64,000 nt of DNA from Linanthus parryae (GCA_023055425.1 JALGPY010000002.1:135366427-135430426), one strand, 5' to 3'. Shown: positions 35,195-49,190, numbered from the stretch's first letter. Notes: generated from the letters alone by a model not told the origin. Program-made: numbers and translations.

Positions 35195-35229
35195 GCTAGA
35201 CACCGCTCTATGTTTGTAATTGTTACTAC

Positions 35230-36664
35230 TGTAGGGTTTTGATTCATGGATCGCGCAACGGAAGAATAATGAAACAAATAGCCATGCAAAACCCTCCAAG
35301 GATCACAAGTCTAGATGCATAACGATAGTAAAGGTAAGAAATCATAAACACACCTTTGGGTTCTCCTTGATGACTTCAAACACGAATAGTGTCACGTTCT
35401 CTATAGTTGATCCACGCCTAGAGTTGATCCTAGATCTCCCAAACTCCTTGGTGCTAGCCCGGAATAAGAGGAGGGTGAAGGAATCACGCAAAACGAGACA
35501 AAAAGAGGGGCTTCAACCCTCTTTTTGGCCGACGGGGTGAGGGCGGCGGCAAGGGGGTCGGGTTCGGCCTCCTTGTTGCTTGCTCTCTCTCCTTTGTTCT
35601 CTCCCACTCTTGTTATGTTCACTATTGAGCATAAGTTATAAGGAAGGAAGGAAGGAGGGTCCTTTATATAGTCCAACAACTCCTTGTTAACTACCTAAAT
35701 GACTTATTCTAGTCCAAATAGAATTCAATTTAGTCCCTTCCTTGCAAATTAGTCCCTACTAAGTTTGCAAGGGTTTGCAAAGTGATCCTTCTAATTAATT
35801 AATCCAATTAATTAATTCCCAAATCTAGTACAACTCTATATGGTGTGTGACCCCATAGGTTCTATCTAGTTGGTAGCAACTATTTGCTAATATGGAGCGG
35901 ATTCTAGCAAAACATCCATTCTAGCCAACTAATAGAATAGTCATCTAGACAACCTTTGTACAAGTAATTGTCTCATCCCTTTGCCTCTATATCCGGATTG
36001 GACACGAGACATACAAGTCACACTCGTATATCCAATCCATAGTTTCTCGATCTATGGAATAGTCTTATTCGTGCAAATAACATCAATATCCCATATATTG
36101 ATTTATTTGAGTCTGGCCAGACATTCTATAAGCACTATCCCTCGAGCGGCCTAGGATATTTGATCCCGTTATGTGGGAGGGGCAAATCCTCTCTACGTCC
36201 ACTACGATCTCTAAGCTTGCTTCTCATTGTATCCAGTACACGCCTTTATAACTACCCAGTCACGGTGTAGCGTTTAACGCTACCAAGATCACAATGATCC
36301 ACAACTAGAATATCTAGTGACTTCAAGTCTAAGGATGACAATACCATTGCACCGCGAGAAGCACTTGTGACTCAACATAACATGTATGTAGCCTTCTCGG
36401 TGATGGGTCAATCCAGTGCAACATTCCGTAATGCACACCTATGTGTTGGATCGTGATATCTCCATATCAATCCAACCCCATACTAGTCTATAGATGATTG
36501 TCCCATTTAATCATTATACTTGACTAGGGATATTTAAGATAAACAACACGATTGTAAATCTAAGGACTTCATTATATTAAATATTCAATAAATAATAAAT
36601 AAATTTTCTAGCCATATACAAATTCATACTAAACTAGATTGCCTCTAGGGCATCTATTCCAACA
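35230..36664 (-). repeat. 3' LTR of copia element 2
   Basis: 1435 bp, TGTAGGGTTTTG...CTATTCCAACA. Confidence 0.95.
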
Positions 36665-36678
36665 GTCTCCCACTTGCA

Positions 36679-39600
36679 CTAGAGCCAATATGGCGCATCT
36701 CGTATGCCCATACTCCTAGTGTGCCCTTCATGCTTCCACTGCGTGAGAGGCTTCGTAAGCGGGTATGACAGATTATCATCTGTAGGAATCTTGCATATTC
36801 GAACGTCTCCTCTATCGATAATATCTCGAATCAGATGAAACTTCCTGAGCACGTGCTTGGACTTCTGGTGCGATCTGGGTTCCTTTGATTGCGCGATCGC
36901 CCCAGTGTTGTCACAGAACAACTCCACTGGATCCGCAATGCTAGGGACCACACCAAGTTCAGAAACAAACTTTCTGATCCAAACAGCCTCCTTTGCTGCG
37001 CCATTTGCTGCAATGTACTCAGCCTCTGTTGTAGAATCAGCTACCGTCTCTTGCTTGGAACTCTTCCAGCTCACCGCTGCTCCATTCAGGCAAAACACAT
37101 ATCCCGACTGTGATCTAAAGTCATCTCTGTCGGTTTGGAAGCTTGCATCAGTGTAACCCCTTACACGCAACTCTTCCTCACCGCCAAACATCAAGAAAGC
37201 ATCCTTAGTTCTTCTCAAGTACTTTAGGATATTCTTGACAGCAATCCAGTGACTCTCACCCGGATTGGATTGGTATCTGCTTGTCATACTCAAGGCATAT
37301 GACACATCTGGTCTAGTACATAACATGGCGTACATGATAGATCCTATGGCCGAGGCATAGGGAATCCTACTCATGCGTTACTTCTCAATCTCATTGGAAG
37401 GACAACCACTCTTCGAAAGAGTGATTCCATGTGACATGGGCAAGAATCCCTTCTTGGAATCTTGCATGTTGAACCGTTTCAACACCTTGTCAATATATGT
37501 ACTTTGACTTAGGCCTAGCAACCTCTTAGATCTATCTCTATAGATCTTTATACCGAGTATATAGGCTTCTTCCCCTAAGTCCTTCATTGAGAAACACTTT
37601 CCTAGCCAATCTTTCACAGATTGCAGCATGGGAATGTCGTTTCCAATGAGAAGTATGTCATCCACATACAAGACCAGAAAAGCTACAGAGCTCCCACTAA
37701 CCTTCTTGTAGACACAAGACTCATCTTCGTTTCTGATGAAGCCAAACTCTTTGACCACTTCATCAAAACGTCGATTCCAACTCCTAGAAGCTTGCTTCAA
37801 TCCATAAATGGATCGTTGCAGCTTACAGACTTTGTTGGCTTGCTTTGGATCCTCAAAACCCTCCGGCTGCATCATATACACGTCCTCGAGGAGATTCCCA
37901 TAAAGGAATGCTGTTTTGACATCCATCTGCCAAATCTCATAGTCGTAGTATGCTGCAATTGCAAGTAAGATTCGGATGGATTTGGTCATAGCGACTGGTG
38001 AAAAGGTTTCATCATAGTCAATACCAGGAATCTGTCTGAATCCTTTAGCCACCAATCGGCCCTTATAGGTAATCACATTACCATCCATGTCGATCTTCTT
38101 CTTGAAGACCCACTTGCACCCTATGGGCCGCGCCCCGTCAGGTGGTTCCACCAAAGTCCATACTTTGTTGGTATACATGGATTCCATCTCGGATCTCATG
38201 GCCTCAAGCCACTTCTGTGAGTCTGGGCCATTCATGGCCTCCTCATAGGTAGTAGGCTCATCATCTATGAGCATCGTGTCACCGGAATCAGTTACGAGAA
38301 GTCCGTACCTCTCGGGTTCCTGGCGCACTCTACTAGATCTACGAAGCTCTTGTGTTACCTGAACAGGTGGCTCCACAACTGCTTGTGATTCCTGTTCATG
38401 TTCCATAATCGGTTCAGTGATTTGTGGTTCTTGAACTTCTTCAAGCTCTACATTCCTCCCACTTGCTTCTTTAGAGACAAACTCTCTTTCTAGAAACACG
38501 CCGGTCCGAGCAACAAACACTTTGTTCTCGGTTGGATTGTAGAAGTAGTATCCCTTAGTTTCCTTAGGGTACCCCACAAATTTACACTTATCCGAATTAG
38601 GCCCTAGCTTGTCTGATTGTAAACGTTTTACATAGACATCGAAGCCCCAAATCCTCATGAACGACAGTGTGGGACGCCTCCCACTCCACATCTCATATGG
38701 TGTCTTCATGACTGATTTAGATGGAACACGGTTAATGGTGAAAGTTGCACTTAATAGAGCGTAGCCCCAAAACGATAATGGAAGATCGGTTTGACACATC
38801 ATAGACCGAACCATATCCAATAGGGTTCGATTCCTCCTCTCGGACACGCCATTCCATTGTGGCGTTCCGGGTGGAGTGAGTTGGGACACGATCCCACACT
38901 CTCTAAGATAGTCGTCAAACTCTTGGCTCAAGTATTCTCCTCCACGATCCGATCGTAGAGCCTTGATACTTTTGCCAAGTTGCTTCTCTACTTCATTCTT
39001 GAGTTCTTTGAACACTTCAAAGGATTCAGATTTTGCCCTCATAAGGTACACAAATCCATATCTACTGTAATCATCAGTAAATGTAATGAAGTAGACATAA
39101 CCACCCCTGGCAGGCGTGGCAAATGGCCCACACACATCGGTATGTATGAGTGCCAATTGCTCACTAGTCCTCTCGCCTTTCTTATTGAAAGGGGACTTTG
39201 TCATTTTTCCCAATAAACAAGCCTCACATGTCTCATATGATTCAAAATCAAATGAGTCTAGTAATCCATCCTTATGGAGTCTAGATACACGTTTCTTATT
39301 TATGTGGCCTAAACGACAATGCCATAAATAAGCAGGATTTAAATCATTTATTTTAATCCGCTTGGTATTAATGTTGTAGACAGGATTGCTTAGATCAAGG
39401 ACATAAAGTCCATTAAATAATTGTGCACTAAAATAGTGAATATTATTCAAATAAAAGGAACAACAATTGTTCTTTATTGAAATAATAAAACCTTCCTTGT
39501 CCAAAAAAGAAATAGAAATAATGTTTCTGCTCATGGCAGGCACAAAATAGCAATTATTTAATTCTAAAACTAATCCTGAAGGCAGAGATAGCTCGCACAC

Positions 39601-40629
39601 GCCTATGGCCAACGCAGCAACCTTTGCTCCATTCCCAACGCGCAGATCTACCTCCCCTTTAGCCAATCTTTTACTTCTCTTTAGATCCTGCATATTTCGA
39701 CAAATATGAGATCCACATCCAGTATCTAATACCCATGATGTAGAGACAGTTAAATTGACATCTACAACAAAAATACCTGGTGGTGGTGGAATCACTATTC
39801 CAAGCCTCTTGTCCTCCAGATATTTTGGGCAGTTCCTCCTCCAGTGTCCAGACTGACTGCAGTAGTGACACTCACCCTTAGTCACGACCTTGGCAATGCC
39901 ACCAACAGGCTTAAGGGCTTGTTCCTTGGACTTGGCAACTGACTTGCCTTTGCCCTTGGAGGAAGAGGCAAACTTTTTGCCCTTTCCTTTATGCACCATC
40001 ATAATGGCCTTGCCCTTACCCTTGTTGATGCTCTGTTCAGCCGTCCTCAACATGTTGAGCAAATCTGGCAGTGGTTTAACGATCTCGTTCATATTATAGT
40101 TCATAATGAACTGTCCATAACTCTCGGGCAACGACTACAACACGAGATCGGTTGCCAACTCTTGGCCGATCGGGAACCCAAGCCGGGAGAGATTCTCCAA
40201 GTACCCGATCATTCGGAGTACATGGGGTCCCACCGGGTTCCCTTCCGCCAGATGACATTTGAACAGTGCCTTTGAGACCTCATACCTCTCTACCCTCGCC
40301 TGCTCTTGGAAGAGCTGCTTTAGATGTTCGATCATATCGACAGCATTCATGTTCTCGTGTTGCTTCTGAAGCTCAGAGGTCATGGTGCAAAGCATTAGGC
40401 AGGCCGCATCATTAGCGTCATCAACACGCTTTTGATACGCCTTTAAGGCAGCAGGTGTCTGATTCTCTGGACCTTCTGGAACATGCTCCTCTATTGTGTA
40501 CAGTTTCTTCTCTTGCTTGAGAACAATTCTCAAGTTTCTGTACCAATCAAGAAAGTTGGTTCCAGTGAGCTTGTCCTTCTCAAGGACAGATCGTAGGGAA
40601 TGTTGTGAACTCGATGAGTTGTTTGCCAT
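36679..40629 (-). pseudogene. Copia gag-pol of element 2 with two nonsense codons
   Basis: Colinear with the intact 1316-aa polyprotein of element 1, starting at the same MANNSSSS methionine (40627-40629). In the gag region a Gln codon is replaced by TAG at about 40135-40137, within LVL(stop)SLPESYG. In the segment before RNase H a Glu codon is replaced by TAA at about 37378-37380, within NEIEK(stop)RMSRIP. No frameshift was seen. It could only move with proteins supplied by an intact relative such as element 1. Confidence 0.95.
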
Positions 40630-42280
40630 TTGGAATTCTACAAAAAGGAAAATACGCAAGTTTTAGTATTTGTGAATTTTTGACTATATTTAATAATGGC
40701 TAGTTTATTAAATATAGCTCCCACTATTTTTCTACGGATTAATAAGCCTCAAGATACTAATGCGGAAAATATCCTTATATTTTCTAGTGGGCCAAGATCC
40801 ATCTTTTCATCTCCTTATGAGCTTGCTTTGGCAAGTCACACATAATTTGACTACTTTTAGGTAGGAACAATTCCAATTGCATCCCATATGCAACTCTTGG
40901 TTCAATCGGTCAAATAACTCCTTATTTATCCATCCATATGGATAATCCCAATTGATTGCCTCTAGGTTTCTTAATCAAATTAATAGCCTAGTTGTGTTCA
41001 ACCTCTTATCTAAACAATTGCACATTGTTACGTGCCATCGCATTCCATCATTATGAACCAAGTCGCCATGCTTTGGCACGCACGAACTTGATAAATAATG
41101 ATGATAATGAGTGTTTAAATAACGAGAAGGCAAGAACACAATATTTAAAATTTGAGGGATTTTAAATTCAATTTTTAATTGTTTTCGTTGATCAATATCA
41201 ACTAATCTATCTATTTGAGTTTGGGCACAACTCCAAATAATAGATCCGGGTTGTCTAATTATCTTATTATCGTTATTGCATGCATCATCCATACACCAAC
41301 CACACAAATAATAAGACAATAAATAAACAACCATAAAGCAGAAATTAAACATGATGTGGATATGGCCTTTCTAGACTAAGATAATTCCAAGCCAATGGAA
41401 TTATCTATGAACCCTAAGCAAACACATCTCCATGCGTTTTGATCTCTTGGTCCATCCTTCATAGTCATGTGGAATGCTCCATGCTCCATGCTCCATCTTT
41501 TGTGGCTCCTTTGGCTTTGGGCTTCTTTTCTCCAATCTTGGCTAACAATCTACTTTATCTAGCACTATCTAACATCTATACTAAATAAAATAAATCTCAC
41601 AAGTTGAGAAAAAAATTGGCACGCAGGCCATAAAACCCTAATTAATTATTACAATTAATTGATCAGCTCGCAGGCCGTAAAACCAAACCATAAAATTAAA
41701 CATCCACATCAAACCACATCCTAAGGCCATATCCAATCACCATGCGATTTGTACATAAACAGTTAAAATCCAATTTTAACGCGCTTGGTCAATTTTAATT
41801 GATTTTAGGATTTCTAGGGTTAAAACGGTCCATGGGCCCAACAATCCAATTGCCCGGGCCCATTAAAGTGAACCACAAGGCCCTAGGGTCGGCCCGGCCC
41901 AAAACCCGCAAGCTAGGCCCGCGGGTTAGGGCCGCCCGGCCCCTTAGGGCGGCCAAGCTTGGGCGGCAAGCAAGGGGGCGGTCCCTAGGGGGGGCCGAAC
42001 CTCCTCTTGGGGGTTGTTTCCAAAACAACTCCCTTGCTTGGAGCCCAAGTTTGGTTGTTTCCTTGTTTTGGGAGAACTCCTTCTTCCCCAAGGATGCCCA
42101 AACCCAAGATCTTAGATCCTAAAATTTCTCAAACTCACCAATTCATGCATCCAATGCAAAAATTGGATCTTGTTATGATTAATTGTTGACAAATTGCATC
42201 TCATGCTTGATTTGTCTTGTTTTACGCGATAAACATCAAATTAAGGTGTAAAACATAATTACGTTTATGCTCTATGACCT
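40630..42280 (-). other. Leader region of copia element 2
   Basis: Homologous to 30392-32060, including the GC-rich patch (41850-42000). No supported coding. Confidence 0.75.
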
Positions 42281-42295
42281 GTGGCTCTGATACCA
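42281..42295 (-). other. Primer binding site, tRNA-iMet (element 2)
   Basis: Minus-strand TGGTATCAGAGCCAC, one base inside the LTR. Confidence 0.92.
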
Positions 42296-42296
42296 C

Positions 42297-43732
42297 TGTA
42301 GGGTTTTGATTCATGGATCGCGCAAGGAAGCATAATCAAACAAATAGCCATGCAAAACCCTCCAAGGATCACAAGTCTAGATGCATAACGATAGTAAAGG
42401 TAAGAAATCATGAACACACATTTGGGTTCTCCTTGATGACTTCAAACGCGAATAGTGTCACGTTCTCTATAGTTGATCCACGCCTAGAGTTGATCCTAGA
42501 TCTCCCAAACTCCTTGGTGCTAGCCCGGAATAAGAGGAGGGTGAAGGAATCACGCAAAACGAGACAAAAGAGGGGCTTCGGCCCTCTTTTTGGCCGACGG
42601 GGTGAGGGCGGCGGCAAGGGGGTCGGGTTCGGCCTCCTTGTTGCTTGCTCTCTCTCCTTTGTTCTCTCCCACTCTTGTTATGTTCACTATTGAGCATAAG
42701 TTATAAGGAAGGAAGGAAGGAAGGAGGGTCCTTTATATAGTCCAACAACTCCTTGTTAACTACCTAAAGGACTTATTCTAGTCCAACTAGAATTCAATTT
42801 AGTCCCTTCCTTGCAAATTAGTCCCTACTAAGTTTCCAAGGGTTTGCAAAGTGATCCTTCTAATTAATTAATCCAATTAATTAATTCCCAAATCTAGTAC
42901 AACTCTATATAGCGTGTGACCCCATAGGTTCTATCTAGTTGGTAGCAACTATTTGCTAATATGGAGCGGTTTCTAGCAAAACATCCATTCTAGCCAACTA
43001 ATAGAATAGTCATCTAGACAACCTTTGTACAAGTAATTGTCTCATCCCTTTGCCTCTATATCCGGATTGGACACGAGACATACAAGTCACACTCGTATAT
43101 CCAATCCATAGTTTCTCGATCTATGGAATAGTCTTATTCGTGCAAATAACATCAATATCCCATATATTGATTTATTTGAGTCTGGCCAGACATTCTATAA
43201 GCACTATCCCTCGAGCGGCCTAGGATATTTGCTCCCGTTATGTGGGAGGGGCAAATCCTCTCTACGTCCACTACGATCTCTAAGCTTGCTTCTCATTGTA
43301 TCCAGTACACGCCTTTATAACTACCCAGTCACGGTGTAGCGTTTAACGCTACCAAGATCACAATGATCCACAACTAGAGTATCTAGTGACTTCAAGTCTA
43401 AGGATGACAATACCATTGCACCGCGAGAAGCACTTGTGACTCAACATAACATGTATGTAGCCTTCTCGGTGATGGGTCAATCCAGTGCAACATTCCGTAA
43501 TGCACACCTATGTGTTGGATCGTGATATCTCCATATCAATCCAACCCCATACTAGTCTATAGATGATTGTCCCATTTAATCATTATACTTGACTAGGGAT
43601 ATTTAAGATAAACAACACGATTGTAAATCTAAGGACTTCATTATATTAAATATCCAATAAATAATAAATGAATTTTCTAGCCATTACAAATTCATACTAA
43701 ACTAGATTGCCTCTAGGGCATCTATTCCAACA
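42297..43732 (-). repeat. 5' LTR of copia element 2
   Basis: 1436 bp with the same ends. It has one extra GGAA unit near 42715 relative to its partner. Confidence 0.95.
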
Positions 43733-43737
43733 ACTAC

Positions 43738-44330
43738 CAACTAAGTAGAAACCTACAGGTCACACACCTAATGGATAAACTGGATTTGGATATTAATTAG
43801 TTGAACTAATTAATTAGAAGGATCAAAAAACCACATGCGAAGTTAGTTGAACTAATTTGCAACTAATTCATGTATGGACATGATTAGTATTGGGGCAAGT
43901 TTGTAGTTAATAAGGAGTTATTAACTATAAAAGGGCAAGCCTAGCTTATTATTTCTCATGAGTTGTCATTATGAAAAAATAAGAGGGCAAGGAGAGAGAC
44001 GCCAAGCAAGGAGCCGCCCCTTACCGGTCGGCCTCCCTAAGCCGTCGGCCTCCATGGGTGGTTCAGCCACCTGTGCTCCATTTTGCGTGATCATTTTGCC
44101 TCCTTATTTGACGCAGCTAGCACTAGACGCGAAGGGGATTATAGGAAATCCAAGGTGTGGATACTAGGTAGACACGTGGACATCCTTCTGCGTTGTGATC
44201 ACAAACACCAACAAGGTACACAATGATTTTCTTTTATCACGTTATGATAGATTGCCTGCGATCCGTGGAGGGATTTGATCAGGAATTTAATTTTGTATTT
44301 CCGCTGCGTAAAATGCATCAACACCCTACA
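43738..44330 (+). repeat. Last segment of element A's 5' LTR
   Basis: This R/U5-like part continues the host LTR after element 2, with TATAAAAGGGC near 43928 as a possible TATA region. It ends ACACCCTACA before the decayed primer site. Confidence 0.75.
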
Positions 44331-45217
44331 GTTGTATCCGAGCCACATGCCGTAGCGCATAACGTGCTTTATGTGTTACCGTTTTATCAATTTTTACACC
44401 GTATAAGTTCGTGAAAAAATTGATATTAGCATAATGATGAAAATAAATATGATTCAATAGGGAATGAGCTAATTTTACGTATCGTGTAAAAGTTAGCGAA
44501 TTTCGTTCACATATGATGTGTGTTTTGGTAATTTGAAAAGCTAGGGTTAGGGCGCAATTGGGGGAAAATGTGTTTTTGCCTACAATTGGGTATATGCCCA
44601 CAAGGAAAGGAAAAAATATTTGAATATTTACCTTGCGGGGTTCGGCCATAGCTAACCTGCCCCTCTCCTTGACGCGCGGACTGAGGCCGATGGCCTACCG
44701 CGTCCGACCAGCCGCCGGTTTTATCGTGCGGGCTGGTCTGACCAGTTTGGCCCGACTCGGCTAGTCCAAACGGGGCCAATAGGATTGGCGTAACCATTTG
44801 ACTATTTTGACCCTAGAAAATTCCAAAATCAACGAAAATTGACCAAGCACGTTAAAATTGGATTTTAACTGTATTATGTGATTTATCGCATTCGTGGTTG
44901 GATATGGCCTAGGTTGTGGATGTTTACTCTTGTGGTTTGTTTTGGTTTGGTTTTATTGTAATTAATTAATTTACGGCATGCGTGTCGTATTCTCCCTCGC
45001 CTGTGAGGTCTCTCAATTTAGTATAGATGCTAGCTAGTATAAGATAGATAGATTATAGCCAAAGCATGGAGAAGAAGATCAAAGACTAAAAGAACCACAA
45101 GGCGATGAAGACTCACAAGGTAGGACGCTTGGACTAAAGATGGAGGCATATGGAGATGAGCTTATCACTTTAGGGCTTATAGATATCCTCATTGGCTTGG
45201 GAATATCTTAGTCTTAG
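44331..45217 (+). mobile_element. Decayed leader of copia element A
   Basis: Starts with the mutated primer site. Blocks such as GTTAAAATTGGATTTTAACTG, GGATATGGCCTA and CATTGGCTTGG match the leaders of elements 1 and 2 in complement. Homology stops at about GGGGCCATAT, 45217; the rest of the element is missing. Confidence 0.7.
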
Positions 45218-46836
45218 GGGCCATATGAAACACCTCCAGATCATACGGCCGACAGAACCGTACATTTGGAAGGGTGCCTCCGCCCGAGGAGCTAAACCCC
45301 ATTGGGAACGGAGGAGGATTGCCGGTTCATGGTTTGCACAGTCATCGATAATCCACAACATAATTTATTAAAAATTTAAGATAACAAGTGATGGCGTATG
45401 AAAGGATAACAGTAAATTGTTCAGTGAAACAAAATTACTAAGGGAAGTACAAGATATTTGCAGCATGAGTCCCTAGTAGTTGTCGTGAGCGTCCCCCTCT
45501 TTGTAACCTGCGAGTTTTGAAATTTCAAAAGCCGACCGCCAAAAATTTTAATCACTAAAAACTGAGTAAAAAATATACGACAACATGTAAAACGAGTTTG
45601 GCTACACAATTATATAATCAACATGTAATTGGAGTAAACCCACATGAACTGTATAACTGATTCCACATTTTAATCATTAGTTTAGATGGACGTATAAGAG
45701 ATCAGTGGGTAACGAATGTCCACAGAGACGTCACGATGCAATAAATCACAATAGGGGTACCTCTTGGGATATCACAAATTCCAGGTCACCCCGAGCGTTG
45801 TGGGTAGCCCATTACTACCCCGCTCAAATCACAACTATGATACCTTAAGTGTCAACACCTCTATACCATAGTGACCCACACAGGCATAAGTAGTACTCCA
45901 TAGTTTTCACGCCTTATATAGCCCTGTGACAGCATCACCTCGGTGTATGACGATCAAACACAGGGGGGGGGGGTATGTAATCTCGTAGGATTAGCACCCG
46001 AGGGGGATTGACTCTCTTGCGCCCCCGGCCGTAGCCTCCACGCACATCCTCAGTACATCGCCCCAATTATATTATAGTTCATTATTCAACCGTCATTTCA
46101 CAATAGTAACATTTGATTCGAAGATCATATCATAACTGCATATTTTCCAAAGTGGATATTCAAAGTAGTTCTCAAAATCATGATTCTCAAACACGTGATT
46201 AATCCATAACATTTTACCAAGTTTCATGAGGTATAGAAAGATTATGGTTTGGAAGTAACGCACGCCAAATTCACAACAGTTAAGGTGTTGTACATATGTA
46301 CTTACCGCAACAAGTAGAGTGGTGCATGCGCGACAAGAGGAGTCCTAGTACTCGTACTCGAAAACTCGTGGCCTACGAATTGGGTGTCTACAATACGCAA
46401 ATTAATCCTAATTAACACAACATTTGGATCATGCTTTAGCCCCCGATTAGTTTTTCCAACCCAATTTTATCCATAATATTCTTTACAATATCTCGTTTAT
46501 TAATTATAGGCCATAGTGTTTTAGAGAAATAATCTACTAAGATGAATAATACAAGCTTTAACTATTTAACAACATACTAGAGTTTATTTGGGCAATATTT
46601 ATTTAGAAATGAGGGAATTGTAATATATTAATTAGTAATTCTCTAGGAAAATTATCATTTAAATTTAATTGTGAAAAGAGTGAAATCTTCAATTATGACA
46701 ACCACAATACTAATTAATCTGTTTTGTTTCCTTTTTCATTTAGGAAGCATATTATTATTTATCATAACATATTTACACTAACAAAAACTCTTTTAATTCA
46801 ATTACTTTTGGAGTAAAGATGTTATTTTTGGAATTT
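45218..46836. other. Intergenic, no gene recognised
   Basis: Mixed composition. It includes a poly-G run near 45962-45972 and an AT-rich stretch from 46430 onward. Short ORFs are present but not protein-like. Confidence 0.5.
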
Positions 46837-46853
46837 AAACTAACTAATATATC
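46837..46853. other. LINE target-site duplication, left copy
   Basis: AAACTAACTAATATATC, identical to 56825-56841. Confidence 0.88.
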
Positions 46854-46857
46854 AATC

Positions 46858-49190
46858 CCAATGGGATCACATTAAAGAGGAGGTAACAGCTGCAGTTATC
46901 TATCTCCTCTCACATATTTCTTCTTAGGAGCCTTCATAAGACTGTTTTGAGTGTGATTCCCAAGGTGCAGCACCCAGAAAGTGTGAAGCAATTCAGGCCT
47001 ATTGCTTTGTTTACTTTTGTATACAAAGTAATAGCAAAGCTGCTGGCAAATAGATTGAAACAGGTGTTGGATAAAATTATATCTCCAGAGTAGTCATCCT
47101 TCATTCCTGGAAGATTACTACAAGATAGTGTGATCATAGAACAAGATTTTTCCCACCATATCAATCATATGAAAGAAGGGGATAAGGGCTGCCTTGCTCT
47201 CAAACTTGACCTCAACAAAGCCTATGATAGAGTGGAGTGGGACTGCCTAGAAGAAATTTTCAAAAGGTTGGGATTTTTTCAAGATTGGATTCAATTGATA
47301 ATGCAATGTGTGACAACAACTTCTTTAGCTATAAGGATTAATGGTGAAAACTCCGATTTTTTCAAGCCCTCTAGAGGAATTAGATCAGGGGACCCCCTGT
47401 CCCCATATTTATTTGTTCTAATTATGGAGGTCTTTTCAAGGAAAATGAGAAGAGCTGAGATGGATGGGGATATTCAAGGCATTGCCCTTAGAAAGAAGAG
47501 TGTGGTGTCAGTAAACCACCTCTTATTTGCTGATGATTCTCTGGTTCTCCTTCAAGCTGAAACTAGCTATGTGAAGAAGTTTGTGCAAATTGTTAAAGAC
47601 TTTGGCTTGGTAATAGGTATGGAAATTAATTTTGAAAAATCAGGAGTGCTTTTCTCTCCTAATACAAATAAGGAGACTAAGGTTGAAATAGCACACATTT
47701 GTGGAGTTCCTCCTCTTGATCCTAAAGTAAAGTATTTGGGCATACCAGCCTTGTGGGGTAGATCAAGATCTCAACAGGTGAACTTTTTAGTGAACAACTT
47801 GGAAAGGAAACTCCAAGGCTGGATGAGGCTCATACTTTCTGTGCCAGGGAGAGAGACTTTACTGAAATCAGTGGCCTAGGATCTACCTAGCCACACTATG
47901 TCTTGTGTTTTGCTTCCTAAGAAGATCTGCAAGTCCTTTACAGATTTGATGAGAAGATTCTATTGGGGAGCTCAAAAAGAAGGAGGGAAAATTAATTGGG
48001 TAAAGTGGGAGAAGATGCAACAACCAAAGAGAAAAGGGGGGGGGGATGGGGTTTAGAAATATGTACGGTTTTAACCTCTCCTTTCTTGCAAAACAAGGGT
48101 GGAGGTTGATGCAGATTAAAGATAGCTTAGTAGCAAAGATTTTGAAGGATAAGCATTTCAGGAATACTGACTTCATGAAAGCAAAAGTAGGCTCTAACCC
48201 ATCTTGGGTTTGGAGAAGTCTCATTCATGGCAGGAAAATTCTGGAGAAAGGTTGCATATGGGTGGTAGGTAATGGTGAGAACATTAATATTAAAGAGGAT
48301 AAATGGATATGGGGTACTGAGAAAGGTTTGGAGGAAGATGCAGTTAGCTTCAGCAACAAAAAAGTGAAAGATTTGATCAACTTTACTAACAGAAGATGGA
48401 AAGTCTCAGCTATCAAGAATTCCTTTAGTGAAGCAAAAGCTAAAGAAATCTTGGCTACCCCCTATCATGGTGCCAGCTTGAGGATAAGCTTGTGTGGGAG
48501 AAAGACAATTCAGGTATGTATTCAGTCAAAACTGGGAGTAAAGAGGCTAGTAAGTGGCTGATTGCTGAGAAAGATATAAAAAAGAAAATTATCACAAGAG
48601 CCTCTTCCTCATTTCAATTTTCTAAGCTCTACTGGAAAGAGCTTTGGAGCAGTAATCTACCTGCAAAAATTAAGAAATTTTGGTGGAAGTTGAGTTGCAA
48701 TGTCATAGCAAAAAATGAAAATCTTATCAAAGGAAATGCCTTTCTACACAAATGTGTCCTATTTGTGGATCAAAGATTGAATTTGTGGAACACCTGATCT
48801 GGGATTGTGATTGGACTACAAGTTTTTGGTTGAGTATGGGGGGTCTTGATAGATAAAACAAGACAAGAACAAGGATCAATAAAATAGTGGTTGGTGACTT
48901 TGGTGGAGGAAAAAGACCAGATAAAAACCTCTCTGGTGATTTTGGGGTGCTGGTGCATCTGGCTCTCTAGAAATGCTCATATCTTTCAACACAAAATAGT
49001 GAACCCGCTTGCTGCTGTGCTGAAATGTAAAAGTTCTTGGGTGCAAATACAGAATGCTTGGAATCCAGGTTCTAGTGATCTTACTCAAGAAGATAAGAAG
49101 GTGAAAGAAGGAGGAAGGACAGAAGTAAGAAGTTGGACTCCACCTCTATAGGGTAGCTTCAAATGCAAATTTGATGCTGGGTGGGAGAAC
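46858..49190 (+). pseudogene. LINE ORF2 fragment: RT and zf-RVT
   Basis: The reverse transcriptase shows FRPIALF, SFIPGRLLQD, KLDLNKAYDRVEWD, the catalytic FADDSL and VKYLGIP motifs. Stops replace expected Gln at 47091-47093 (SPE, stop, SSFIPGR) and 47877-47879 (SVA, stop, DLP). A 10-G run at about 48036-48045 shifts the frame. Further frameshifts occur near 48530 and 48755, before the zinc-ribbon-like end (FVEHLIWDCDW). The 5' end also carries stops. Clearly dead. Confidence 0.9.
49186..49190. other. Target-site duplication AGAAC, left copy
   Basis: Joining across one copy restores the LINE RNase H frame. Confidence 0.95.

Larger units (their letters stand above)
35230..43732 (-). mobile_element. 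Complete Ty1/copia element 2 (Angela-like), coding-defective
   Basis: 8503 bp of the same family as element 1, with LTRs 35230-36664 and 42297-43732, primer site 42281-42295 and polypurine tract 36665-36678. ACTAC flanks it at 35225-35229 and 43733-43737. The two LTRs differ at roughly 20 positions (about 1.4%) by eye, so this insertion is older than element 1. Confidence 0.95.
24513..45217 (+). mobile_element. Old Angela-type Ty1/copia element (A) hosting three insertions
   Basis: Its 5' LTR survives in four pieces: 24513-24996, 33512-33790, 35200-35229 and 43738-44330. With the insertions and duplicate target bases removed it is about 1386 bp. It begins TGTTCGAATCGTGCCC, a decayed form of the TGTTGGAATAGATGCCC start of the younger copies, and ends CCTACA. 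A mutated primer site (TTGTATCCGAGCCAC, 44332-44346) and leader sequence related to the younger elements follow to about 45217. No coding region survives. Confidence 0.8.
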
